A stretch of 7,632 bases of DNA. Origin: Eubacteriales Family XIII. Incertae Sedis bacterium. Lineage in GTDB: Bacteria > Bacillota > Clostridia > Peptostreptococcales > Anaerovoracaceae. The position numbers and the translations under genes are program-made. The stretch lies in contig JAITPU010000016.1 of NCBI GenBank assembly GCA_031289235.1, forward strand, positions 1 through 7,632, written 5' to 3'. The notes beneath the pieces are model-generated. The model was given only the letters and a program-made list of their open reading frames with translations, did not search any database and had not been told where the DNA came from. Every line of letters begins with the position of its first letter. Positions within the stretch are counted from its first letter, which is position 1. Below, piece after piece: positions 1-6,211 of the stretch.

Positions 1-1726
1 TCTGTTCTTCTATCGCTTCGTTCATCGGCCGGAATATTATTTCCCGCAGAAGTTTAGCCACGAGCTTTCGATTTTTTTCGTCCGCGAAATAAGCTTCGTA
101 AGCTTCCGCCATCACTTCCCCAACGCCGTCTATTTCCGCAAGCGTGTCTTTGTCAATGTTTTGAACGCGCCGCCAGTCATACGCGCAGGCCCGGCAGATC
201 AGCTTCGCGTTGGCCAAGCCGATGTTGGGGATGCCAAGGCCGTAGAGCAGGCGAATCTGCGTCGCGTTGCGCGCCCTGTCAATGGCTTCAATCAGGTTCG
301 CGAAGGATTTTTCTCCGAAACCTTCCATTTTCACAATCTCTTCCCTATGCTCCGCGAGACGGAATATGTCGGAAAACTCCCTGATCAAGCCTTTCGCTAT
401 GAATTTTTCCAAAGTCGCCTCGGAAAGTCCCTCTATGTTCATCGCGTTTCTTGATGTGAAATGGGTGAACGCCTTGATCTTCCGGGCCAGGCAGTCTTCA
501 TTCGTGCAATACAGGAATTTTACGCCGCTGTTGTCGCGGATTTCCGCCCGCCCGCCGCATACGCGGCAGCTTCGCGGCATGGATCCGGGGCCGCTTCGGG
601 TCAGGTTATCCGCGATCTGCGGGATGATCATGTTCGCCTTATATACGGTAACTATATCTCCGGCGCCCAGCGCCAACTCCTCAAGTATGCTGATATTATG
701 CACGCTGGCCCTGCTCACCGTCGTGCCTCCCAGTTCCACCGCGTCAAAGACGGCGACAGGGTTTATAAGACCGGTGCGCGAAGTGTTCCATTCGATTTCC
801 CGAAGCGTCGTTTCCCTCAGTTCGTCCTTCCACTTGAAAGCGACGGCGTCTCTGGGGAATTTCGAGGTCCGGCCCAGAGAAACGCCGTAGGCTATGTCGT
901 CATAGATGAGGACCAGCCCGTCGGAAGGCAGACGGTTCGCCGCCGCTTCGTTTTCGAACCAGATCACGCGCTCTGCCAGCCCGTCGCCGCGCACCGGAAA
1001 ATACGTCACTGTTTCAAAGCCGAGGCTTTTCAGGAATTTCATCTGTTCTTCCCGGGAATTCTGAAATTCCGCGCCCTCGGCTTTCACGAGGGAGAAGGCA
1101 TAGAAGCGCACGCGCCGGGCGGCCGTTACGCGGCTGTTTAGCTGGCGAACACTGCCGCTGCTCAGATTTCGCGGATTTTTATATTTCACCGCGTCCGCGC
1201 CCAAGGCTTCGTTTATCTTTTCAAAATCCGAATAACGGATCACGGCTTCGCCGCGGACGACCAGCTCGCCTTCGAAGGGGATCTTATGAGGCAGGTTTAC
1301 AAACGAACGTGCGTTACCGGTTATTACCTCGCCGATTTGTCCGTTCCCCCGGGTCACGGCTTTGAACAGCAAGCCGCCGCGGTAAGTCAGCGCGATGGTC
1401 AACCCGTCTAATTTCCACGAAAGCAAGCCTTTTTTGTCGCCAAGCCAGTCCGCAAGCTCGGTTATTTCTTTTGTTTTGTCTAACGACAGCATCGGGCTTT
1501 CATGGACTTCTCTGGGCAGTTCGGAAAGCGTTTCATAACCCACCCGCGCGGTAGGGCTGCCTGAAAGCACCACGCCCGTCTCTTTTTCCAATCCGGCAAG
1601 CTCGCCATAAAGCCTGTCGTATTCTATATTCGGCATGATCTCGCGGTCTTCGTCGTAATAAAATCTGGCCGCTTCGTTCAGACAAACCGCCAATTCCCGC
1701 ATCCGTTCCAGTTTGCCTGTAACCAA
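1..1726 (-). CDS. ligA: NAD-dependent DNA ligase LigA, C-terminus cut by window edge
   Basis: LigA seals nicks between Okazaki fragments and in repair, using NAD+ to adenylate an active-site lysine. About 575 codons are visible and read without a stop to the left edge; the family is usually near 670, so roughly the last 95 residues, essentially the BRCT domain, are missing. Numbering from the TTG start: domain Ia with the NAD-binding Tyr cluster and EYDRLYGEL near 35-43; adenylation motif SWKLDG with catalytic Lys105; TRGNG near 125; NPRNLSSGSVRQL near 184-196; VAFKWK near 295-300; OB fold including YKANMIIPQI near 362; zinc finger Cys387, 390, 407 and 412; then helix-hairpin-helix repeats (EGFGEK, GLGIPNIG, IDGVGE). 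The start is inferred: TTG at 1726 has AAGGAG six bases upstream, whereas the in-frame ATG at 1741 has no ribosome site. Oddities are TRGNG and GEVIT where E. coli has TRGDG and GEDIT. It lies directly downstream of pcrA, about 30 nt apart, as in Firmicutes. Confidence 0.95.
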   Translation of the reverse strand, partial: MVTGKLERMRELAVCLNEAARFYYDEDREIMPNIEYDRLYGELAGLEKETGVVLSGSPTARVGYETLSELPREVHESPMLSLDKTKEITELADWLGDKKGLLSWKLDGLTIALTYRGGLLFKAVTRGNGQIGEVITGNARSFVNLPHKIPFEGELVVRGEAVIRYSDFEKINEALGADAVKYKNPRNLSSGSVRQLNSRVTAARRVRFYAFSLVKAEGAEFQNSREEQMKFLKSLGFETVTYFPVRGDGLAERVIWFENEAAANRLPSDGLVLIYDDIAYGVSLGRTSKFPRDAVAFKWKDELRETTLREIEWNTSRTGLINPVAVFDAVELGGTTVSRASVHNISILEELALGAGDIVTVYKANMIIPQIADNLTRSGPGSMPRSCRVCGGRAEIRDNSGVKFLYCTNEDCLARKIKAFTHFTSRNAMNIEGLSEATLEKFIAKGLIREFSDIFRLAEHREEIVKMEGFGEKSFANLIEAIDRARNATQIRLLYGLGIPNIGLANAKLICRACAYDWRRVQNIDKDTLAEIDGVGEVMAEAYEAYFADEKNRKLVAKLLREIIFRPMNEAIEEQ

Positions 1727-1732
1727 AAATCG

Positions 1733-1738
1733 CTCCTT
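1733..1738 (-). promoter_or_regulatory. Ribosome binding site AAGGAG deciding the ligA TTG start
   Basis: AAGGAG on the minus strand is followed by a six-base spacer and TTG. It overlaps codons 2 and 3 of the longer frame that opens with ATG at 1741. That ATG is preceded only by AT-rich sequence with no Shine-Dalgarno, so the TTG is favoured. Translational coupling from the pcrA stop, 15 nt upstream of the ATG, could still allow the longer form. Confidence 0.6.
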
Positions 1739-1756
1739 CATCTAACTATTAACTAT

Positions 1757-3994
1757 TCACTGAATTTTTTTCAACGGCGCCACCCCGATTGCCAACTTTT
1801 TCCTGCCTGCGCCGCCGAACATCACAGTTACAGTTTTTTCGTCGGTCTCCAAAACCATTCCGTCACCAAATTTAACGTGCTTTACGCGGTCTCCAATCGC
1901 GAAGCAAGACTCTTCCGCCTGATCTTTTTGATCGTTTTCTTGATCGTTTTCCTCAATATACCGCCGCGCGAATGGCCTGAAGACTTCCTCGCTCGCGAAG
2001 CCGTCGTTAGCGACGGGGAAGGCGCGAAACACTTTTTTCTTCTCATATACAGTAGAAGATTTATCCAAACAATCTTCGCCGATCTCTCGCATGAACGGCG
2101 ATTCCGCGGGAAATCCGGTCTTGCCGTAAAGCGTCCTTTGCCGCGCGCGGATCATATACAGCTTTTTCATAGCCCGTGTCATGCCCACGTAACAAAGCCT
2201 GCGTTCTTCCTCCATGCCGCCGGGCGTGTCGGCGGCCCTCCATCCGGGAAACAGTCCGTCTTCCATACCCGGCATGAACACAACCGGAAATTCCAGGCCC
2301 TTTGCGCTGTGCAGCGTCATCAGCGTCACAGCGTCCTCTTCCGCGTCATGATTGTCGATATCCGCGAGAAGCGCGATGCGTTCCATGAATTCCGACAGGG
2401 AAATCATAGGCTCATCTTTTTCATACTGACTGATCACAGACTTGAATTCCAAGAGGTTTTCAATCCTGCTTTCGGCCTCGACGCTGTCCTGATCTTCGAG
2501 GGCGCGCATATAGCCCGTGCGCAGCAAAAGCGCGTCGTACACATCTGAAACGCTGAGATTTTCCCTCTCGTCGCTCAGTTCCAAGACCGCTGTTATCATA
2601 CTCTTTACGGACGCCTTCGCTTTCGCCGACAGGCTGTTTAAAATTTCCTCGTCTGACAAAAGCAGGAACATACTCACGCCCCGCTCGGCGGCAAGCGTCT
2701 CAAGGCGTTCAATCGTTTTCGCCCCCATGCCGCGCTTGGGCTCATTGATTACACGCAAAAAAGACAGATCGTCAGCCTGATTCTGCACCAGCCGCATATA
2801 GGCTATTATATCCTTGACTTCTTTCCTGTCGTAATACCGCAGACCGCCCAGAACCCGGTACGGTATATCAAAAACTGAGAAAGCTTCTTCAAAGTTTCTG
2901 GACTGAGCGTTTGTGCGGTATAACACGGCAAAATCGCTGTAAGCTTTGACACCGCTCCCATCTTCGCTTTCGACGCCATGCAGCTTCTTGATCTCGCCGG
3001 CGACATAGCGGGCCTCTTCTTTCTCATCTTCAGCGGCGTAATATGTGATCTTTTCGCCCCGCGACTTGGAAGTCCACAGTTTTTTTTGCTTTCGCCCGAC
3101 ATTGTTTGAGATTACGGAATGAGCGCCGTCTAATATGTTTCCGCTGGACCTGTAATTCTGTTCAAGTTTGATTACTTTCGTCCCTTTGAAATCCTTTTCA
3201 AATTCCAAAATATTACGGATATCCGCCCCGCGCCACTGATAAATACACTGATCGTCGTCGCCTACGACGCAGATATTCCCGTGATTTTGGGCCAGAAGCC
3301 GGATAAAGCGGTACTGCATGTAATTAGTGTCCTGATATTCGTCCACCATTATATAGCGGAAGCGCCCCTGATATTGGGCGAGTATAATTCCGTCACCCTC
3401 AAAGAGCCTGACGGTGTTGCAGATCAGGTCGTCGAAATCCATTGCGCCGTTCTTTTTCAGGGTCTTTTCGTACGACGCGTACAATTCGCCCACAACTTTC
3501 CCAACGGGGCTGGATTCATTTTCCGCAGCGAAAGCAGAAGGCGTCATGTCTTTTTCCTTGCAGTCGCTTATGATGCTCAGCACGTAGACCGGCGTGAACT
3601 TTTTATCGTCCAGATTCATCGCTTTCAGCAAGCTGCGCATGACCACCTTCTGGTCGGTTGGATCGTATACGACGAAGCCGCCGTCATAACCCAGCGCCTC
3701 CGCGTGCCTGCGGAGAATACGCAGGCACGCGGAATGAAACGTGAGAATCCACATCCGGATCTCCGAACCAAGCAGTTCCTCAACCCGTTCCCGCATCTCC
3801 TTCGCCGCCTTGTTCGTAAAGGTCACAGCGAATATGCTGTAAGGGGATATCCCCTCTTCCCGGACGAGCCACGCGATCCGCCGCGTCATCGTGCTTGTTT
3901 TTCCGCTGCCGGCGCCCGCTAAAATCAGAAGGGGCCCGTCTTTATGCTGGGCCGCCTCTCTTTGCTGCGGATTCAGTTTGCTCAAATAATCCAT
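1757..3994 (-). CDS. pcrA: UvrD/PcrA-type superfamily 1A DNA helicase
   Basis: This is an ATP-driven 3'-5' helicase of the UvrD/Rep/PcrA family, acting in repair, displacement of recombinase, and conflicts between replication and transcription. All SF1A motifs are present in order, numbered from the ATG: Walker A AGAGSGKT (26-33), Ia TFTNKAA (about 58-64), Walker B DEYQDTN (218-224), III VGDDDQCIYQWRGAD (about 244-258), IV LEQNYRSS (277-284), V TLMTLHSAKGLEF (about 557-569), and VI RRLCYVGMTRA (about 598-608). After a variable acidic linker, the last 50 residues (AIGDRVKHVKFGDGMV onward) form the Tudor-like tail that in PcrA/UvrD contacts RNA polymerase. The 745 aa length is normal. I chose ATG at 3994 over the in-frame GTG at 4000, because AGGGTGG precedes the ATG and AGG abuts the GTG directly. 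It starts 16 nt after the rbr stop and runs on into ligA, so the three are probably cotranscribed. PcrA is the better name given the adjacent ligA and the tail. Confidence 0.95.
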   Translation of the reverse strand: MDYLSKLNPQQREAAQHKDGPLLILAGAGSGKTSTMTRRIAWLVREEGISPYSIFAVTFTNKAAKEMRERVEELLGSEIRMWILTFHSACLRILRRHAEALGYDGGFVVYDPTDQKVVMRSLLKAMNLDDKKFTPVYVLSIISDCKEKDMTPSAFAAENESSPVGKVVGELYASYEKTLKKNGAMDFDDLICNTVRLFEGDGIILAQYQGRFRYIMVDEYQDTNYMQYRFIRLLAQNHGNICVVGDDDQCIYQWRGADIRNILEFEKDFKGTKVIKLEQNYRSSGNILDGAHSVISNNVGRKQKKLWTSKSRGEKITYYAAEDEKEEARYVAGEIKKLHGVESEDGSGVKAYSDFAVLYRTNAQSRNFEEAFSVFDIPYRVLGGLRYYDRKEVKDIIAYMRLVQNQADDLSFLRVINEPKRGMGAKTIERLETLAAERGVSMFLLLSDEEILNSLSAKAKASVKSMITAVLELSDERENLSVSDVYDALLLRTGYMRALEDQDSVEAESRIENLLEFKSVISQYEKDEPMISLSEFMERIALLADIDNHDAEEDAVTLMTLHSAKGLEFPVVFMPGMEDGLFPGWRAADTPGGMEEERRLCYVGMTRAMKKLYMIRARQRTLYGKTGFPAESPFMREIGEDCLDKSSTVYEKKKVFRAFPVANDGFASEEVFRPFARRYIEENDQENDQKDQAEESCFAIGDRVKHVKFGDGMVLETDEKTVTVMFGGAGRKKLAIGVAPLKKIQ
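1928..1951 (-). repeat. 12-bp exact tandem duplication inside the pcrA linker
   Basis: Two perfect back-to-back copies of a 12-bp unit (plus strand TTGATCGTTTTC) encode ENDQ-ENDQ, followed by the related KDQ. The unit is a multiple of three, so the frame is kept. It falls in the poorly conserved acidic linker between the helicase core and the C-terminal Tudor-like domain, where length variation should be tolerated. Confidence 0.85.
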
Positions 3995-4010
3995 ATCCAC
4001 CCTGAACGGA

Positions 4011-4547
4011 TCAATAATTTATTTCCCTGAGCTGGAAATACGCCTGCTGATGTTCACAGACAGGACAGGACTCAGGCGCTTTTTTGCCCTTATGAATATA
4101 GCCGCAGTTCGAGCATTGCCATTCGACCTCTTCATCCCGTTCAAACACTTTTCCGTCTTTAATGTTCTGTTTCAGCTTCCTGTAACGCTCTTCGTGGCTT
4201 TTTTCGATGTCGGCCACTCCTCTCATCTGCTCCGCGATATTGTGAAAGCCCTCTTCTTCGGCTTCCTTCGCCATCCTTTTATACATATCGGACCATTCGT
4301 AATTTTCGCCGGCGGCGGCGTCTTCAAGATTTTCCTGCGTGGAGAGGATCCCGTGAGCGAGCTTAAACCAAAGCTCAGCGTGTTCTTTTTCGTTTGCCGC
4401 CGTCTCTTTGAAGATCTTGGAGATCTGCACATAACCCTCTTTTTTTGCCTTGGACGCGTAAAATGTGTACTTATTTCTGGCCATGGACTCTCCCGCAAAG
4501 GCTTCCATCAAATTATTGAATGTTTTGGTTCCTTTCAGTTCTTTCAT
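4011..4547 (-). CDS. rbr: Rubrerythrin (diiron peroxidase with C-terminal rubredoxin domain)
   Basis: Rubrerythrin is a cytoplasmic non-heme iron peroxidase that reduces H2O2 to water in anaerobes, with electrons passed from the rubredoxin iron to the diiron site. The 178 aa protein has the classic two-domain layout. The N-terminal four-helix ferritin-like part carries Glu20 (EAFAGES), the first ExxH at Glu53/His56 (ANEKEHAE), the AEEEGF acidic helix near 96-101, and the second ExxH at Glu115/His118 (IEKSHEER). The C-terminal rubredoxin part has CxxC pairs at Cys145/148 and Cys161/164 with CSNCGYIHKGKKAPESCPVC. The frame stays open for 34 codons upstream to an ATG at 4649, but GGAGG eight bases before the ATG at 4547, plus the canonical MKELKGTKT opening, fix the start. 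It is the first gene of a leftward run with pcrA and ligA, and has its own near-consensus promoter. Confidence 0.97.
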   Translation of the reverse strand: MKELKGTKTFNNLMEAFAGESMARNKYTFYASKAKKEGYVQISKIFKETAANEKEHAELWFKLAHGILSTQENLEDAAAGENYEWSDMYKRMAKEAEEEGFHNIAEQMRGVADIEKSHEERYRKLKQNIKDGKVFERDEEVEWQCSNCGYIHKGKKAPESCPVCEHQQAYFQLREINY

Positions 4548-4555
4548 TTCTCTTA

Positions 4556-4560
4556 CCTCC
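4556..4560 (-). promoter_or_regulatory. Ribosome binding site fixing the rubrerythrin start
   Basis: GGAGG on the minus strand with an eight-base spacer to the ATG at 4547. This strong site argues against the longer in-frame start at 4649, which would add an alanine-rich 34-residue extension not typical of rubrerythrins. Confidence 0.85.
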
Positions 4561-4611
4561 GTTTCGGTTGTCTTTTCTCGCCTGCCCGGCGCAAAACTTG
4601 AGTGAATTGCC

Positions 4612-4634
4612 GCGGCTGTTAAACACGCAGCCGC
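4612..4634 (-). other. Hairpin in the rubrerythrin 5' leader
   Basis: A perfect 7-bp inverted repeat (GCGGCTG and CAGCCGC) surrounds a 9-nt loop. It would form in the rbr transcript about 20-40 nt after the predicted start point and about 65 nt before the ATG. No U-run follows, so it is not an intrinsic terminator. It may affect mRNA stability or be incidental. Confidence 0.5.
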
Positions 4635-4659
4635 TACACCCATTCCCATTAATGAAATT

Positions 4660-4688
4660 ATTATAACCTATTCCGCAAAAATTGTCAG
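4660..4688 (-). promoter_or_regulatory. Predicted sigma70-type promoter of rbr(-pcrA-ligA)
   Basis: On the minus strand CTGACA (4688-4683) is followed after exactly 17 nt by a perfect TATAAT (4665-4660). Transcription should begin near 4653, giving a leader of about 105 nt before rbr. A/T tracts lie just upstream of the -35, as in UP elements. No equally good promoter is evident before pcrA or ligA, which supports a shared transcript. Confidence 0.75.
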
Positions 4689-4710
4689 GCCAAATTTTTG
4701 CAAAAAAATT
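4675..4710. promoter_or_regulatory. A/T-tract inverted repeats between the divergent promoters (operator or UP element)
   Basis: GCAAAAATT (4675-4683) and AATTTTTGC (4693-4701) form a perfect 9-bp inverted repeat with a 9-nt spacer. The second arm overlaps a 12-bp palindrome TTTTTGCAAAAA (4695-4706), which runs into a third related half-site GCAAAAAAATT (4700-4710). The group spans the rbr -35 and lies just upstream of the paaK -35. Binding by a regulator here could affect both promoters. The alternative is an A/T-rich UP element, or DNA curvature, boosting rbr. It does not match a regulator consensus that I can name with confidence. Confidence 0.45.
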
Positions 4711-4721
4711 CCCGACCCGGC

Positions 4722-4750
4722 TTGACAAAGCAAGTGTTTAGAGGTTTAAT
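4722..4750 (+). promoter_or_regulatory. Predicted sigma70-type promoter of paaK-ACT
   Basis: A perfect TTGACA (4722-4727), a 17-nt spacer, and TTTAAT (4745-4750). The start point should be near 4757, leaving a 5' leader of about 65 nt before paaK. It is divergent from the rbr promoter, with the two -35 boxes only 33 nt apart. Confidence 0.7.
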
Positions 4751-4762
4751 CAAGACTATCAG

Positions 4763-4800
4763 CGCGAAGCCGTTTTTTCTTTAAAACGGAACGGCGCGCG
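4763..4800 (+). other. Hairpin-forming 5' leader of paaK with two competing pairings
   Basis: Pairing A is CCGTTTT (4770-4776) with AAAACGG (4783-4789) across a 6-nt loop. Pairing B is GCCGTT (4769-4774) with AACGGC (4790-4795), which can be extended by an outer CGCG/CGCG pair (4763-4766 with 4797-4800). The two are mutually exclusive because they share the 5' arm. The structure sits just upstream of the ribosome site (AAGGCGGGG, 4811-4819). No U-run follows, so it is not a terminator. A regulatory role is conjecture. Confidence 0.4.
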
Positions 4801-4822
4801 GCAATATCGAAAGGCGGGGCCT

Positions 4823-6121
4823 ATGATCTGGAACAAGACAAAGGAATGCATGAGCCGCGACGAAATGCACAAGCTGCAGGGCCGTCGGCTGCAGACGACG
4901 GTTCGCCGCGTTTATCACAACGTGCCGTTCTATCGCGCGAAGATGCAGGAACTGGGCGTTGAACCCGGCGACGTCCGGGGAATTGAAGATATCGTGAAAC
5001 TGCCATTCACAACGAAACAGGATCTTCGCGACAATTATCCGTTCGGACTCAGTCCGATATCTTCCAGCGAATACGTGCGCGTTCACGCGTCTTCGGGGAC
5101 CACGGGCAAACCCACGGCTGTTCCCCATTCCAGAAAAGATCTTGAAGTCTTCTCTGAATGCGTCGCCCGCGCGCTTTGCTGTACCGGCGCGACAAAAGAC
5201 GACGTGGTGCAGGTTGCTTACGGCTACGGGCTTTTCACCGGAGGGCTTGGGCTGCACGACGGCGCGACCAAACTTGGCGCCACGGTGATCCCCGTTTCAG
5301 CCGGAAATACCAGAAATCAGATCACCATGCTGCAGGATTTCGGCAGCACGGTATTGGCCTGTACCCCGTCATACGCGCTGTTCATCGCGGAAGCACTGGC
5401 GGAAGCCGGTGTTGATCCTTCTACGCTCCCTCTGCGCGTCGGAGTTTTCGGCGCCGAGCCGTGGAGCGCGGAAATGCGCGCAAAGATCGAAGAAAAGCTT
5501 AAAATCCAAGCTTACGATATTTACGGTCTCAGCGAAATCATGGGGCCGGGAATCTCCGACAGCTGTCAATTTCAGGACGGCTTGCACATAGCGGAGGATC
5601 ATTTCTATCCGGAAATTTTATCTCCCGATACGCTGGAACCCGTTTCGCCCGGCGTCACGGGAGAACTGACGTTCACACATCTGACCAAGGAAGCCATGCC
5701 TTTGCTGCGTTACCGCACAAGGGATCTGACATCTCTGAACTACAAACCCTGCCCCTGCGGAAGGACGAACGTGAGGATGGCCAGGGTAATGGGCCGTTCT
5801 GACGATATGCTCATCATCAGGGGCGTCAACGTATTCCCATCCCAGATAGAAAGCGTGCTCATGGAAATCCCCGAAGCAAAACCCTATTACATGATCATTG
5901 TCGACAGGAAAGGCGCGCTGGACACTCTTGAAATCCAAGTGGAAGTTGACGATAAATATTTCTCCGACGAAATCGCGCAGATGGACAGCATACGCGGCAA
6001 AATCAAACACAGGCTCGACAACGCCCTGCGGATCGGCGTCATCGTGAGCCTTGTGGAGCATAAAACCCTGCAAAGAAGCGAAGGCAAAGCCAAGAGGGTA
6101 ACAGACAGGCGTAAAATCTGA
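4823..6121 (+). CDS. paaK: Phenylacetate-CoA ligase family enzyme (AMP-forming)
   Basis: This member of the ANL adenylate-forming superfamily activates an aryl acid such as phenylacetate with ATP and CoA, through an acyl-AMP intermediate, in the cytoplasm. The 432 aa length is typical of PaaK. Visible motifs: N-terminal PaaK signature with NVPFYR (33-38) and LPFTTKQDLR (60-69); P-loop ASSGTTGKP (89-97); A5 YDIYGLSE (231-238) followed by GPG; A7 YRTRDL (297-302); CPCGRT (310-315); hinge GRSDDMLIIRGVNVFPSQIE (324-343); and a C-terminal EGKAKRV carrying the likely catalytic lysine near 422-424. The ATG is preceded by AAGG at 4811-4814 with an eight-base gap. The tandem-ACT gene lies 90 nt downstream, an arrangement frequent in anaerobes, where such ligases often accompany indolepyruvate or other 2-oxoacid oxidoreductases; none is visible here. 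The exact substrate (phenylacetate, indoleacetate or a hydroxy derivative) cannot be read from the sequence. Confidence 0.93.
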   Translation: MIWNKTKECMSRDEMHKLQGRRLQTTVRRVYHNVPFYRAKMQELGVEPGDVRGIEDIVKLPFTTKQDLRDNYPFGLSPISSSEYVRVHASSGTTGKPTAVPHSRKDLEVFSECVARALCCTGATKDDVVQVAYGYGLFTGGLGLHDGATKLGATVIPVSAGNTRNQITMLQDFGSTVLACTPSYALFIAEALAEAGVDPSTLPLRVGVFGAEPWSAEMRAKIEEKLKIQAYDIYGLSEIMGPGISDSCQFQDGLHIAEDHFYPEILSPDTLEPVSPGVTGELTFTHLTKEAMPLLRYRTRDLTSLNYKPCPCGRTNVRMARVMGRSDDMLIIRGVNVFPSQIESVLMEIPEAKPYYMIIVDRKGALDTLEIQVEVDDKYFSDEIAQMDSIRGKIKHRLDNALRIGVIVSLVEHKTLQRSEGKAKRVTDRRKI

Positions 6122-6199
6122 GAAACGGTTACATTTCAAAGGTTCAGTCTTAAGCGGGCAAGAGGCCGCTGTTCGGATAATAACCCGAAACGGCGTTAC

Positions 6200-6204
6200 G
6201 GAGG
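6200..6204 (+). promoter_or_regulatory. Ribosome binding site of the ACT protein gene
   Basis: GGAGG with a seven-base spacer to the ATG at 6212. The 90-nt gap from paaK shows no clear promoter and no terminator. It holds two weak 5-bp stem-loops (6153-6170 and 6172-6189) and a repeated GAAACGG (6122-6128 and 6187-6193), so read-through from paaK is expected. Confidence 0.8.
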
Positions 6205-6211
6205 AAAAGGT

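Noticed and set aside
161..1141. Several plus-strand open frames opposite ligA (161-454, 267-890, 461-1141)
   Set aside because: They are antisense shadows: the minus strand in this stretch encodes continuous, motif-complete LigA, and these frames have no family features or convincing ribosome sites.
1877..3922. Long plus-strand frames opposite pcrA (1877-2548, 3281-3922)
   Set aside because: The minus strand carries every SF1A helicase motif in order; the opposing frames overlap it entirely and show no recognisable domain.
4050..4601. 183-codon plus-strand frame with phenylalanine-rich, membrane-like sequence
   Set aside because: It is the reverse of rubrerythrin's Glu/Lys-rich helices, which read as Phe/Leu runs on the other strand; the apparent hydrophobicity is an artefact.
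4781..5257. Minus-strand frame of 158 codons spanning the paaK leader and 5' end
   Set aside because: It runs across the promoter leader and antisense to conserved PaaK motifs, with no ribosome site.
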